Assembly: GCF_004354045.1 (NCBI RefSeq)
Contig: NZ_SMRT01000001.1
Location: 992,001 to 1,056,000, forward strand
DNA from: Paenibacillus piri
GTDB lineage: Bacteria; Bacillota; Bacilli; Paenibacillales; NBRC-103111
Direction: 5' to 3'
Length of the DNA stretch: 64,000 bases
Notes under the pieces: model-generated
Seen by the model: only the letters and a program-made list of their open reading frames with translations
Told to the model about the DNA's origin: nothing
Database searches by the model: none
In this document: positions 24,165-34,542 of the stretch, piece by piece
Position numbering within the stretch: position 1 is the first letter of the stretch
Layout: each line of letters begins with the position of its first letter
Position numbers and translations under genes: made by a program

Positions 24165-27100
24165 TTGCGTTTCAAATCAAAGCTTCGCCGTCCGGTATGG
24201 TTGTTGGCGATTGTGCTTATATTGGCGGAGCTGCTGCCCGGTTTGACGGTTCAATCCGTTCAATCCGTGCAGCCCGGGCGGACCGGACAGACCGTCGAAC
24301 CGGGGCAGCCCGGTTCGCGACAAAGCTCGCCAGGCTGGACCGGGCTGATCGGGAAGGCAAGCGCTGCGGAGGCAAGCAAGCCGCCTCAGCCTGACGCTTC
24401 CGGGCCGGCGGATACGGCAAGCAACGTCGGCGGAGCGGAGCCTTATTACGCCGGCCTGATCGAGGACTGGCAGAAGCAGGGGATCAAGGACGCCGAATCC
24501 GGGATCCTTATTCCGGCCGCAGAGCCGTCGGCTTACTCAACGGGCGGCTCGTTCGCAAGCGGCGGCTTTGAGGGCAAGCCGCATGTGCTGCAGTGGAAAG
24601 GAACGAAGACCCAATGGGTCGAATACACCTTCCGGGTACCGGCCGCCGGCTTGTATGAGATTCATGTTACATACCGTCCGCTTGAAGGAAACGGGGTCGG
24701 AAATGCAATCGTATGGGATGTGACGCTGGACGGCCGCCATCCGTTTCGTGAAGCTTCCTCGATCAGCTTATACCGGAAATGGAAGGACGCGCGCCCGATT
24801 TTGAAAAATGAGGACGGCGATGAAGTGCGTCCGCGTTCCTTCGAAGCCCGGGAATGGCAGACCAAGCCATTCATCGACTCGGAAGGCGCCTATGCGGAAC
24901 CGTTAAAATGGAACCTCGGCGAAGGGATGCATACGCTTAGGCTTAGCGGCGTCGAGCCGGTCGCGCTCGACGAAATCCGGCTCGTTCCGCCGCAAAAGCT
25001 CAAGTCTTATACGGATGTGCGGGCGGCCTACGCCAAATCGGCTCCCGTGCAGGCGAAGGCAATAACGCTTCAGGCCGAAGAGATGGAATATAAGAACGAT
25101 ACATCCATCAAATTGTTTTCCGATACGGACGCTCGCACCGTTCCGGCGGCCAAAGGCTACATCACCTACAATACCGTCGGCGGACGGAGGTGGGTGTATC
25201 AGAATCAGGAGATCACCTGGAGCTTTGAGGTTCCCGAGACGGGCACATACAAGCTGGCGATGCGAGCGCTGCAAAATCAATATTCGCAAAAATCGTCGTT
25301 TCGCACGATCAAGCTGGACGGCCAAGTTCCGTTCCGCGAATTTCTTGCCTACCGGTTTCCTTATCATTCGGATTGGAAGGGGAGGACGCTGCAGGATGGC
25401 GACCGCAAGCCGTATGAGCTTCAGCTGGATAAAGGACGGCATACGCTGTCGATGGCCGTTACCCATGCGCCGGTCAAGCCGGTGCTGATCGGCATTGACG
25501 ACGTGTCCGCACAGCTGCGCTCGATCGAGCAGGATCTACGGTCGCTGACCGGCGGCATCGTGGACCGGAACCGGACGTACAAGATCGCTCAGGATCTGCC
25601 TGATCTGCCTGAGCGCCTCGATCTGGCGGCCAGGCGGCTGGCGGACTTGTCGGCGCAGCTGCAGAGCGTGAACGGGGATAAGGACAATGTCAGCCAAGGC
25701 CTGGACACGTCAGCCCAGGATATCCGCAAATTGCTGGAGAAGCTCGACGATATTCCCTACTATACCGATCAGATCACATTGATGAATGAAAAAATAAGCA
25801 GCTTCATCGAAACGCTGCTGCAGCAGCCGCTGCAGCTGGATGAAATTTACATCGCTCCCGTGGAGCAGCCGTTTCCTTCGATGGAAGCTTCATGGCTGTC
25901 CGGAATTGCCGGGACGGTCGCGAATTTTTTCTACTCGTTTCAATCCCGGAATCAATTGAGCCGGCTGGACGAGCGCGTGCTGAATGTGTGGGTGCAGCGC
26001 GGAAGGGATTATGTGGACCAGCTGCAGCAGCTGGCCGACGAATGGTTTACTCCGGATACGGGCATTAAGGTCAAAGTCAATTTGCTGCCGACCGCGCAGC
26101 TGCTGGTCATGTCGAATGCGGCTGGCATTCAGCCGGATGTGGCGCTTGGCCTGACTCAGGATTTGCCCGTCGATTACGCAATCCGCGGCAGCGTGGCGGA
26201 TTTGTCGCAGTTCCCCGATTTTCAGGAGCTGTACCGGCGGTTCAGTCCGGGCTCGTGGCTCCCGCTTTACTATAACAAAGGGTATTACGCGATTCCGGAG
26301 ACGCAATCGTTTCAGGTGCTTTTTTACCGGAAAGATATTTTGCGGCAGCTACATTTGGAAGTTCCGGAAACATGGGATGACGTAAATGCGATGCTGCCGA
26401 CGCTGCAGCAGCACTCGCTCAATTTTTATTCGAATTCGAAAGATTACACGCCGTTCTTTTATCAAAATCAGTCGGACTTTTACAGCGCCGACGGCCTGTC
26501 GACCGCGCTCAGCACGCCGCAGGGCTTCAAAGCCTTCAAGCAGTGGACGGATTTGTTCAACATTTACGCGGTGGAAAAGGAAGTGCCGAGCTTTTACCAG
26601 CATTTCCGCAGAGGCACGATGCCGGTCGGCGTCTCCGACTATAACATGTACGTGCAGCTGGCCGCTGCAGCGCCTGAGCTGAACGGTCGTTGGGGAATAG
26701 CCGAAATTCCCGGCGTCCGGCAGCCGGACGGCACGATCGAGCGCTGGGCCGGCGGCGGCCAGCGGACCGGCGTTATTTTTGCAAAGTCGAAAAAGCAGGA
26801 TCAAGCCTGGACGTTCATAAAATGGTGGACTTCCGCCGAGGTGCAGGCACGCTACGGCAACGATATCGAAGCGGTGAACGGCGTGGCGTTTCGCTGGAAC
26901 ACATCTATCGCCGATGCGTTCGTGAAGCTTCCGTGGAAGCAGGAGGATGCTCAGGTCATTTTGAAGCAGTGGCGCTGGTACAAAGATATTCCTAACTTGC
27001 CCGGCGGTTATTTTCTCGAGCGGGAGCTGAAAAACGCGTGGCTGAGGACGGTTGTTGACGGCGTCAATTTCCGTTCTTCGCTGGAGACGGCGGTGCTCGA

Positions 27101-27230
27101 TATCGACCGGGAGCTGAGGCGCAAGCAGCAGGAGTTCGGTTACGTGGATCAAGACGGCCGTACGGTAAAAACGTTGGATTTGCCGGTTATCGATACGCCG
27201 TGGGAAGGAGTCGATGCATATGTTAAGTAA
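24165..27230 (+). CDS. Fusion of tandem beta-sandwich modules and ABC solute-binding domain
   Basis: TTG 24165 is chosen because AGGAGGTG ends seven bases before it; GTG 24156 would lie inside that site. 1021 residues. An N-terminal membrane/signal segment (VWLLAIVLILAELLPGL) has no lipobox. Two carbohydrate-module-like beta-sandwich repeats follow at about 110-270 (VEYTFRVPAAGLYEIHVTY) and 300-430 (ITWSFEVPETGTYKLAMR), then a helical linker at about 450-540, then a family-1 solute-binding domain from about 600 to the end (LNVWVQRGRDYVDQL, PETWDDVNAMLPTL). Roughly twice the usual binding-protein length. Followed by its permeases with a 4-11 bp overlap. Probably an anchored receptor for an oligo- or polysaccharide. 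Confidence 0.85.
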   Translation: MRFKSKLRRPVWLLAIVLILAELLPGLTVQSVQSVQPGRTGQTVEPGQPGSRQSSPGWTGLIGKASAAEASKPPQPDASGPADTASNVGGAEPYYAGLIEDWQKQGIKDAESGILIPAAEPSAYSTGGSFASGGFEGKPHVLQWKGTKTQWVEYTFRVPAAGLYEIHVTYRPLEGNGVGNAIVWDVTLDGRHPFREASSISLYRKWKDARPILKNEDGDEVRPRSFEAREWQTKPFIDSEGAYAEPLKWNLGEGMHTLRLSGVEPVALDEIRLVPPQKLKSYTDVRAAYAKSAPVQAKAITLQAEEMEYKNDTSIKLFSDTDARTVPAAKGYITYNTVGGRRWVYQNQEITWSFEVPETGTYKLAMRALQNQYSQKSSFRTIKLDGQVPFREFLAYRFPYHSDWKGRTLQDGDRKPYELQLDKGRHTLSMAVTHAPVKPVLIGIDDVSAQLRSIEQDLRSLTGGIVDRNRTYKIAQDLPDLPERLDLAARRLADLSAQLQSVNGDKDNVSQGLDTSAQDIRKLLEKLDDIPYYTDQITLMNEKISSFIETLLQQPLQLDEIYIAPVEQPFPSMEASWLSGIAGTVANFFYSFQSRNQLSRLDERVLNVWVQRGRDYVDQLQQLADEWFTPDTGIKVKVNLLPTAQLLVMSNAAGIQPDVALGLTQDLPVDYAIRGSVADLSQFPDFQELYRRFSPGSWLPLYYNKGYYAIPETQSFQVLFYRKDILRQLHLEVPETWDDVNAMLPTLQQHSLNFYSNSKDYTPFFYQNQSDFYSADGLSTALSTPQGFKAFKQWTDLFNIYAVEKEVPSFYQHFRRGTMPVGVSDYNMYVQLAAAAPELNGRWGIAEIPGVRQPDGTIERWAGGGQRTGVIFAKSKKQDQAWTFIKWWTSAEVQARYGNDIEAVNGVAFRWNTSIADAFVKLPWKQEDAQVILKQWRWYKDIPNLPGGYFLERELKNAWLRTVVDGVNFRSSLETAVLDIDRELRRKQQEFGYVDQDGRTVKTLDLPVIDTPWEGVDAYVK

Positions 27231-28206
27231 AATCGCGAATCCGGCCGTCCGCCCTGCGCCGGAAGCGGCTGCGGAAAAAGCTGTGCGTGCGCGGGGCAAA
27301 AGCCTGCTTGCGGACATATGGGCGTATCGTCTTTCCTATTTGTTTATCGCGCCGTTCATGCTCTGCTTTGTCGCTTTTATCCTCATCCCGGTGCTGGCCG
27401 CCATAGGCTTGAGCTTTACTTATTTTAACGCGATTCAGCCGCCGAGATTTATCGGTTGGCAAAACTTTCAGTATTTGCTGTCGCAGGATCTGCTGTTCCT
27501 GAAGCACGCGCTGCCGAATACGTTCAAGTTTGCGCTGCTGGTAGGTCCGGGCGGCTATGTCGCCGCATTTGTTTTGGCCTGGCTAATAACCCAGCTGCCC
27601 GACGTCCTGCGCAGATGGTTCGCGCTGGCGATGTACACGCCGTCGTTGACGGTAGGCATTGCCATGTCGATCGTCTGGCTGCCGATGCTGACCGGCGACC
27701 GGATCGGCTATTTGAACAGCGTGCTGCTGCAGCTCGGAATCATTGATGTGCCCAAGCTGTGGGTGACCGATAAAGACTATTTAATGAATTCGATGATCGT
27801 CGTGACGCTGTGGTCCAGCATGGGTGTCGGATTTCTGGCGATGCTGGCCGGCATTTTAAACGTCAATAAAGAGCTGTATGAAGCGGGCAGGCTGGACGGA
27901 ATCGGCAGCAGACTGCAGGAAATCTGGTACATTACGATTCCGTCGATGAAACCGCAAATGCTGTTTGGCGCGGTGATGGCGATCGTGTCCACATTCAAAG
28001 CGGGAGCGATCGGCGAGGAGCTGTCCGGTGTGCATCCGACACCCGAATACGCGGGCCACCTGATCATTAATCATATCGACGATTACGGCTTCATCCGGTT
28101 CGAGATGGGATACGCCTCGGCGATTTCCGTATTTTTGCTCATATTGATGTATGCATGTAACAAGCTGAGCTGGGGATTGTTCGGAACCAGGGAGGATGAA
28201 GGATGA
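27220..28206 (+). CDS. Sugar ABC transporter permease, MalF type
   Basis: ATG 27220 (MLSKIANPAVRP) is nine bases after GGAAGGAG, better than ATG 27214, and overlaps the preceding gene. 328 residues with six membrane helices after a 30-residue tail. EAA loop YEAGRLDGIGSRLQEIWYI. First permease of the first transporter in this operon. Confidence 0.92.
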   Translation: MLSKIANPAVRPAPEAAAEKAVRARGKSLLADIWAYRLSYLFIAPFMLCFVAFILIPVLAAIGLSFTYFNAIQPPRFIGWQNFQYLLSQDLLFLKHALPNTFKFALLVGPGGYVAAFVLAWLITQLPDVLRRWFALAMYTPSLTVGIAMSIVWLPMLTGDRIGYLNSVLLQLGIIDVPKLWVTDKDYLMNSMIVVTLWSSMGVGFLAMLAGILNVNKELYEAGRLDGIGSRLQEIWYITIPSMKPQMLFGAVMAIVSTFKAGAIGEELSGVHPTPEYAGHLIINHIDDYGFIRFEMGYASAISVFLLILMYACNKLSWGLFGTREDEG

Positions 28207-29114
28207 GACGGATCGATGTGCTTCACAAGCCTTTCAAGTCTTTCTCCGGCTGGAAAAGGAGGACCAGGCTGAAGCGGGTGGACGGCTTTCAGATCGTGCT
28301 TATCGCGCTTCTGTCCGTGCTGGCGGTGTTTATGCTGCTCCCGATCGTCTACATCGTGAATCATGCGTTCAAGCCGTATCACGAGCTGTTCGTCTATCCG
28401 CCGAACTTTATCGTGAGAGAGCCGACGCTGCAAAATTTCACGGAGCTGTTCGTTGTCGCTTCCAATCTGACGGTGCCGCTGTCCCGGTACTTGTTCAATA
28501 GCATCGTTATCGCCGTTATTGCGGTGATCGGCGTCACTCTAGTGAGCGCCATGTGCGCCTATCCGATCTCCAAGCATAAATTTCCGGGGCATAAGCTCGT
28601 GTTTGCCGTTATTATTTTGACGCTGATGTTCGCACCCGAGGTGATGCAAATTCCGCGATATTTGGCTGTCAGCCATTTGGGCATTATGAATACGTATTGG
28701 GGGCATATTTTGCCGCTCTTGGCAATGCCGGTCGGGGTATTTTTGCTCAAGCAATTTATCGACCAGCTCCCGAACGAGCTGCTGGAGGCCGCCAAAATCG
28801 ACGGCGCCGGCGAGTTTCTCATCTTTTTGCGGGTGGTCATTCCGGTATGCATGCCGGCCGTTGCCACGGTTGCGATCTTGACGTTCCAGAGCTCGTGGGG
28901 AAACGTCGAGACATCCTCGTTGTTCATGCAGGATGACGAGATGAAAAACTTCCCGTTCTTTTTGACGACGCTGACGAATAATCAAGCGAATATCGTGGCC
29001 CGTCAAGGGGCGGCGGCCGCTGCTGCGCTTATTATGTTCGTCCCGAACTTGCTTATTTTTTTGTTTCTTCAAGGGAAAGTGATCGCGACGATGGCCCACT
29101 CGGGGATTAAATAA
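28203..29114 (+). CDS. Sugar ABC transporter permease, MalG type
   Basis: 303 residues, starting in a 4-bp overlap (ATGA) with the previous stop. Six helices, EAA loop LLEAAKIDGAGEFLIFLRV. AGGGAGGATGAAGG precedes the start. Partner of the MalF-type permease at 27220. Confidence 0.92.
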   Translation: MRRIDVLHKPFKSFSGWKRRTRLKRVDGFQIVLIALLSVLAVFMLLPIVYIVNHAFKPYHELFVYPPNFIVREPTLQNFTELFVVASNLTVPLSRYLFNSIVIAVIAVIGVTLVSAMCAYPISKHKFPGHKLVFAVIILTLMFAPEVMQIPRYLAVSHLGIMNTYWGHILPLLAMPVGVFLLKQFIDQLPNELLEAAKIDGAGEFLIFLRVVIPVCMPAVATVAILTFQSSWGNVETSSLFMQDDEMKNFPFFLTTLTNNQANIVARQGAAAAAALIMFVPNLLIFLFLQGKVIATMAHSGIK

Positions 29115-29139
29115 CGAGCGGCCGCGGAAAGGAGGAGCC

Positions 29140-31296
29140 TTGTTGCTATTGCGTCCACGTTTATTGAAGCGGCTTCTTGCGGTCGTTGTGACGGTCCTGC
29201 TCGGGCCGGTGCTGATCCGGCCTGAAGCGGCGCATGCCTACACGCCTTACAATACGAATTACAAAGACGGCTACGAGCAGCTCGTTTGGACGCAGCCGGC
29301 TTATAACCCTGCGGGGGCATGGGCGCGTGAGCTATATATCGACGATCCCAAAAAGCCCGGGCAGCCGCTCCATTCGCCGCTCAAGCAGCCGCAGGATTTG
29401 TTCATCGACAGCAATGACCAGCTGTATATTGCCGATACCGGCAACAACCGGATTGTCCACCTGAATGAACGGGGGGAGCTCGTTCGCATACTGGAAGTCA
29501 AGGAAAGCCCGCTGAACAAGCCGCAGGGGCTGTTTGTCGATACGAATGGGCATATTTACATCGCCGATACGGGAAATAAACGGATTGTCCGGTTAAATAA
29601 GGATGGAAAGCTGGTGCGCGAATACAAGCGTCCCGAATCGAAGTTTTTATCCGCGTCGTTCAAGTTTGATCCGGTAAAGCTTGTTGTGGACAAAAGGGGA
29701 TTTCTGTACATCGCCTCGCTCGGCGGCTATCAGGGCCTGCTGCAGCTCGATCCGGAAGGCAATTTCCAAGGCTTCTTCGGGGCGAATGCGACGAGCTTCT
29801 CAGTCATCGACATGTTCAAAAGATTCATCTACTCCAGGGAGATGTACCAGAGGGAAATCAGCAAGCTTCCCGGATCAATCGCCAGCGTGGCGACGGATCA
29901 GGACGGCTTGATCTACACCGTATCGAGCGATGTGGAGACGCAGCAGATCAAGAAGCTGAATATTGCCGGGCTGGATCAGCTCGGCGGCAAGGGCGAATTT
30001 GCGAAGCCCGGGGAAAAGACGGTCTTCGGCGAAATCGCGTTTTCCAATTTTAACCGCTCCGTGCCGGTTTTAACGGATTTGACGGTCGACCGCGACGGCA
30101 ATATGACCGCGATTGACGCCAAGCACAAGGTCGTCAACCAATACGACAGCAGCGGCAATTTGCTGTTTTTCTGGTGGGGCGACGACAGTACGGTCACAAC
30201 GAAGCTCGGCATGGTCAAAACGCCGACCGCGATCGCCAACAATTCGAAGAATGAACTGTTTATTCTGGACGGCGAAAACAATCTCGTGCAGTCGTTCCGC
30301 CTTTCCGAATTCGGCGCGCTTGTGCATAAGGCGAATCATTTGACGCAGGAGGGCAAATATGAGGAGAGCGAGGCGCCCTGGGCCGAGGTAAACCGGTTGA
30401 ACGCCTATTACACGCCTGCCATTGCGGGACTTGCCAAAGCCGCTTATAAAAAAGGCGACTATCCAAGAGCGCAAAGGCTGTTCGCGGAGGCCGGCCATGC
30501 TCAGGGATATTCGGACGCATTCTGGCAAAACCGGCTGTTCTGGTTTCAAAAAAACTTCGGCATGCTGATGAATGCGATTTTGATCGCACTGCTATTGCTG
30601 TTTGTACTGCGGTCATGGAGCCGCAGAGCAGGTTGGCGGGCCGAATGGCGAAGCTGGAAGGAACAGCGCGGCGAGTATGGGCTTGTACGGCAGCTAAGGC
30701 ACGCGTTTACGATTCTGAAACATCCGATCGACGGATTCGGCGCGCTCAGGTACGAGCGGAAGGGCAGCTTCGCCAGCAGCCTGATCCTCTTTGTGCTGGC
30801 GCTTGCCTCCTATTGCGTGATGCGGGCGGGAATCAGCTTCATTTATAATCCGGATGTGTTTCTTGAAATAAACCTGCTTGTCGTTGTTGTTCAATTTCTC
30901 GTGATTTGGCTCGTATGGGTTGTATCCAACTATTTGATCAGCACTATATACCGCGGGGAAGGCAGATTCCGCGATGTCGTCTACGGAAGCTGCTATGCGC
31001 TGTTCCCGCTGGTGCTGATCGGGCTGCCGCTAACGGTCATTTCCAATGTAATGACTTTAAACGAAAGCGCGATTTTCAACTTTATGCATGTCGGTCTGTT
31101 CCTGTGGATCGGCCTGCTGCTCTTCTGGAAGGTGCAAAGCATGCAAAACTACAGCGTCGGCGAGACGACGGTCAATGTCGCGCTATCCGCATTGACGATG
31201 GCGGTATGCGGCGTCCTGGTCTTCATTACGATCGGACTTACGAAGGAATTGACGGATTTCGTCTATGCGGTGTTCCAGGAGGTGACGATCCGATGA
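29140..31296 (+). CDS. NHL-repeat / Yip1-domain membrane protein
   Basis: 718 residues from TTG 29140 (GGAGGAG just before; TTG 29143 or 29149 also possible). Signal peptide (RLLAVVVTVLLGPVLIRPEAAHA). NHL beta-propeller repeats at about 85-400, seen as the repeated PQDLFIDSNDQLYIADTGNN and PQGLFVDTNGHIYIADTGNK. A short TPR-like segment at about 405-455 (YTPAIAGLAKAAYKKGDYPR), one membrane helix near 475, and a C-terminal Yip1-like domain with five helices (about 530-718). The extracellular propeller and membrane anchor suggest a scaffold or sensor for the adjacent transporters. I do not know a proven function. Confidence 0.8.
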   Translation: MLLLRPRLLKRLLAVVVTVLLGPVLIRPEAAHAYTPYNTNYKDGYEQLVWTQPAYNPAGAWARELYIDDPKKPGQPLHSPLKQPQDLFIDSNDQLYIADTGNNRIVHLNERGELVRILEVKESPLNKPQGLFVDTNGHIYIADTGNKRIVRLNKDGKLVREYKRPESKFLSASFKFDPVKLVVDKRGFLYIASLGGYQGLLQLDPEGNFQGFFGANATSFSVIDMFKRFIYSREMYQREISKLPGSIASVATDQDGLIYTVSSDVETQQIKKLNIAGLDQLGGKGEFAKPGEKTVFGEIAFSNFNRSVPVLTDLTVDRDGNMTAIDAKHKVVNQYDSSGNLLFFWWGDDSTVTTKLGMVKTPTAIANNSKNELFILDGENNLVQSFRLSEFGALVHKANHLTQEGKYEESEAPWAEVNRLNAYYTPAIAGLAKAAYKKGDYPRAQRLFAEAGHAQGYSDAFWQNRLFWFQKNFGMLMNAILIALLLLFVLRSWSRRAGWRAEWRSWKEQRGEYGLVRQLRHAFTILKHPIDGFGALRYERKGSFASSLILFVLALASYCVMRAGISFIYNPDVFLEINLLVVVVQFLVIWLVWVVSNYLISTIYRGEGRFRDVVYGSCYALFPLVLIGLPLTVISNVMTLNESAIFNFMHVGLFLWIGLLLFWKVQSMQNYSVGETTVNVALSALTMAVCGVLVFITIGLTKELTDFVYAVFQEVTIR

Positions 31297-33662
31297 GCCG
31301 AAACCGCGTATGGGTTACTTCCGCCGCCGTCACGGCGGTGGCGCTTGCCGCCGGATTGTACCTGCTGCGGGCGCCGGGCGACCGGCCGCTGTATGCGGCC
31401 GATCCGCCGACCGCTGCTGCGGCTGCAGGGGCCCCTTCGGCAGCTCAGGCGGCCGGGGCCGCAGCCGGCGCAGGGGCGGCACAGCCGCCGCCTCCCGAGG
31501 CTGCGACCGCAGCAGGGACGGCACAGCCGCAGCCGGCTGCGGCGGCAAGCGCAGCGCCGAGGCTGGCGCTGCCGGACGAGGCGGGATTCCGCCCGGCTGC
31601 GGAATCCGCGGCGTTAAAGCTGTGGGTGGACGACAAAACCGCCCACTTCAAGGTGGAGCACAAGCAGAGCGGGCAAACATGGCGTTCGTATCCCGACCCC
31701 GAGCAGTGGCCTAAGGAGACGATCACCGGCAATTGGCGGAACAACCTGATGTCTCCGATCATGGCGGAGTATATCGATGCCTCGAATTCCAAATCGCAAG
31801 CGAAGACGATCAGCTGGCTGGAGGATCGGGGCGCACTGGAATCATTCCAGCTGACGGCCGGCGGCTTCAGGGCGACCTTCCACTTTACCGGCACGCAGTT
31901 CAAAATTCCGGTGGAGGTCAGGATGAAGGAGGACAGCGTGGAAACGGTCATATATGACCGGGAGATTAAAGAGGGCAAGCTGAGTCTGCTGAATGTGAAG
32001 CTGTATCCGCTCTTCGGTTCCGCAGCCTACAAGGAACAGGAAGAAGGCTATGTCGTCGTGCCGGACGGCTCCGGCGCGCTGATCCGGTTCAAGCCGAACC
32101 TGACGAACGACAAGTCGTTCTACCGTGCCAGCGTGTACGGTGCGGACAGCGCCTTCTTCAACGAGAAGACGGCCCGCAATCCGCTCCGGCTTCCCGTGTT
32201 CGGAATGAAAGCGGGGTCGCGAGCTTTTGTCGGCGTGATGGTTTCCGGCGAGGAGTACGGCAAGCTGTTCGCCGCGCCGGGCGGAGCTTTCGGGCAATAT
32301 TACTGGGTCACTCCGGAATGGCAGTACCGGACGAAATATTTTCAGGCGACCGGCAAAAAAACGCAAACCGGCTTTTTCACCTACAGCAAAGACCGGTTTA
32401 CCGTGCCCGAACGGGTAACCCGTTATTATTTGCTGGAGCCGGGCCGCAGCGATTACGCCGCTATGGCCGATAAATACCGGACTTATTTAATCAAGGAGAA
32501 AGGCTTGAAGCCGCTGCGTCCGAAATCCGGCGACGTGCCGTTTTATGCGGATATTATCGGGGCGGATATTAAAAAGGGGCTGCTCTGGGACAAATACATA
32601 ACGGGGACGACGACGACCGAAGCGGCGGACATCGTCAAAGGGCTGCTTGCGCACGGCATCGGCAATCTGACGGTGCAGTATGCCGGATGGCAGGACGGCG
32701 GCTACAGCTCGTACGGCGGCTTGTTCCCGGTCGATTCCCGGCTCGGCGGCAACGAAGGGATGAAACGGTTTATCGACTATGCGCATTCGGAGCGTATTCC
32801 CGTTTACTTGACCGCCAATTATACGCTGAACAGCAACGGGCGCGACGGGTTTTGGCCGATGTTCGACGGCATGCGGGATTTGTCCGGCACGGTGCTGGAG
32901 TTTGAAAATCCGGCGAACCGGGAAATGACGACGCTGGTCAGTCCCAAGTTCGCAGCCCGGCTGGCCGACGGCGACCTGAAAATGTACAAGGAGCTCGGGG
33001 CCGACGGCGTTTATTACAACGAAGGGATCGGACAATATTTGAACAGCGATTTCAACAGCCGCTATTCGGCAAGCCGCAGCGAGGCGCTGCAAAGCCAGCG
33101 CGGCATTCTGAAGCAGACGAAGGAGGCGCTCGGCGGCGTCAATGTGGAAAACGCCAACCTGTACGCATTGGATCAGGTTGACCACATTCACCGGTTGGCG
33201 GACACGTACTCCTACGATATTTTCGTCGACGAGCCGATTCCGTTTGCGCAAATTGTGCTTCACGGACTGGTCACCTATACGTCTGAATGGTCGAACTTGC
33301 GCGAGCAGTACCGCAACGAGTTTTTGCGCAGCATCGAGTATGGAGCTTATCCCGCTTATGTGTTTACGAGCGCTTCCTCCGGCAGCATGAAAGGCGCTTA
33401 CTCCATCTGGTATTACAGTATGGATTACCGCGATTGGCTGGAGAAGGCGGCCGAGGAATACAAACGGTTTAACGAAGCGCTCGGCGCCGTTCAGGACAAA
33501 TTTATTACCGGCCACCGCGCCTTGGCCCCGAACGTGATGGAGACGGCGTACGAAGGCGGCCAGACGGTCATTGTCAATTACAATGAGCAGGACTATTCGG
33601 ACGGCCGGGTCCGGGTACCGGCGCAAGATTTCATCGTGGTGAAGGGAGGCTTGAAGCCGTGA
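31293..33662 (+). CDS. DUF5696-type, glycoside-hydrolase-like exported protein
   Basis: ATG 31293 sits behind AGGAGGTGACGATCCG and overlaps the previous stop (ATGA), so the 387-bp longer frame is rejected. 789 residues: signal/anchor helix (TAVALAAGLYLLRAPG), Ala/Pro/Gln-rich linker at about 35-95, a beta-rich domain at about 105-400, then a TIM-barrel-like region at about 410-720 with acid residues in VQYAGWQDGGYS, YLTANYTLNSNGRDG and ADGVYYNEGIG. I believe this is the DUF5696 family from Paenibacillus carbohydrate loci; hydrolase activity is inferred, not shown. Sits between the two transporters, so it may trim the imported glycan at the cell surface. Confidence 0.78.
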   Translation: MSRNRVWVTSAAVTAVALAAGLYLLRAPGDRPLYAADPPTAAAAAGAPSAAQAAGAAAGAGAAQPPPPEAATAAGTAQPQPAAAASAAPRLALPDEAGFRPAAESAALKLWVDDKTAHFKVEHKQSGQTWRSYPDPEQWPKETITGNWRNNLMSPIMAEYIDASNSKSQAKTISWLEDRGALESFQLTAGGFRATFHFTGTQFKIPVEVRMKEDSVETVIYDREIKEGKLSLLNVKLYPLFGSAAYKEQEEGYVVVPDGSGALIRFKPNLTNDKSFYRASVYGADSAFFNEKTARNPLRLPVFGMKAGSRAFVGVMVSGEEYGKLFAAPGGAFGQYYWVTPEWQYRTKYFQATGKKTQTGFFTYSKDRFTVPERVTRYYLLEPGRSDYAAMADKYRTYLIKEKGLKPLRPKSGDVPFYADIIGADIKKGLLWDKYITGTTTTEAADIVKGLLAHGIGNLTVQYAGWQDGGYSSYGGLFPVDSRLGGNEGMKRFIDYAHSERIPVYLTANYTLNSNGRDGFWPMFDGMRDLSGTVLEFENPANREMTTLVSPKFAARLADGDLKMYKELGADGVYYNEGIGQYLNSDFNSRYSASRSEALQSQRGILKQTKEALGGVNVENANLYALDQVDHIHRLADTYSYDIFVDEPIPFAQIVLHGLVTYTSEWSNLREQYRNEFLRSIEYGAYPAYVFTSASSGSMKGAYSIWYYSMDYRDWLEKAAEEYKRFNEALGAVQDKFITGHRALAPNVMETAYEGGQTVIVNYNEQDYSDGRVRVPAQDFIVVKGGLKP

Positions 33663-34522
33663 GCCGCATCAGACTGCAGGCGGCCGCACTGCGTAAATGG
33701 GAAGGCACGCTGTTTATAGCTCCGTGGATATTCGGGTTTTTCGCCTTCGTCGCGTTTCCGCTCGGCTTCTCGCTCTACATGAGCTTTCACCGGGTGAAGG
33801 TAACGGTCGGCGGAATTGAAACGGTGCCGAACGGCGTGGACTATTACCGCGAAATTTTGTTTTCGGACGGCGGGCTGCTGTACGACAGCCTTATTCCGTT
33901 TTTGCGCGAGGCGGCCGTCATGATCCCGGTCATTATCCTGTTTTCGCTGATGGTCGCGATCCTGCTCAATCAACGCTTTTGGGGGAGGACGCTGTTCCGG
34001 ATCATCTTTTTCCTGCCGGTCATCTTTTCCTCGGGGCAGATTATGATGGAGTTCATTCAGCAGGGGGAAGGGCAGCTGGCCTTCGTGGAATCGCTCCATA
34101 TCAGCTACTTCATAATGGAGTATGTGCCCGCCTCCTGGGCCGAGCCGATCAATCATGTGATCAGCTCGTTCGTGATCGTGCTGTGGTATTCCGGCGTACA
34201 GATTTTAATCTTTTTGGCCGGCCGCCAGACGATTGCGTCATCGGTCTACGAGGCCGCGCGAATCGACGGCGCCGACCCTTGGCACACCTTTTGGAAAATT
34301 ACGCTGCCCGGGCTCGCACCGTTTATTTTTCTGAATACGATTTTCACGGTCGTCGACCTGTTTACGTTTCCGTCCAATCCGATCATCAGCAAAGTGACCA
34401 CAGCCAACTATGGGCTGTCAAGCGCGCTGGCGTGGATTTATTTTATCATTGTGCTCGTTTTTATCGGGGCGGTGCTGCTTGTGTTCGGCCGGCTGGATAA
34501 AGCGTTGGGCGGGAAACGGTAA
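33659..34522 (+). CDS. Sugar ABC transporter permease, MalF type (second transporter)
   Basis: 287 residues from GTG 33659, overlapping the previous stop by 4 bp; GTGAAGGGAGGC precedes it. Six helices, EAA loop VYEAARIDGADPWHTFWKI. Long extracellular loop between the first two helices (VKVTVGGIETVPNGVDYY). Confidence 0.92.
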   Translation: MSRIRLQAAALRKWEGTLFIAPWIFGFFAFVAFPLGFSLYMSFHRVKVTVGGIETVPNGVDYYREILFSDGGLLYDSLIPFLREAAVMIPVIILFSLMVAILLNQRFWGRTLFRIIFFLPVIFSSGQIMMEFIQQGEGQLAFVESLHISYFIMEYVPASWAEPINHVISSFVIVLWYSGVQILIFLAGRQTIASSVYEAARIDGADPWHTFWKITLPGLAPFIFLNTIFTVVDLFTFPSNPIISKVTTANYGLSSALAWIYFIIVLVFIGAVLLVFGRLDKALGGKR

Positions 34523-34542
34523 GCTGACGCATGACGATACGT

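Noticed and set aside
30906..31292. 387-bp upstream extension of the DUF5696 gene
   Set aside because: Lies inside the NHL-Yip1 coding region; ATG 31293 has AGGAGGTGA and a signal peptide follows.
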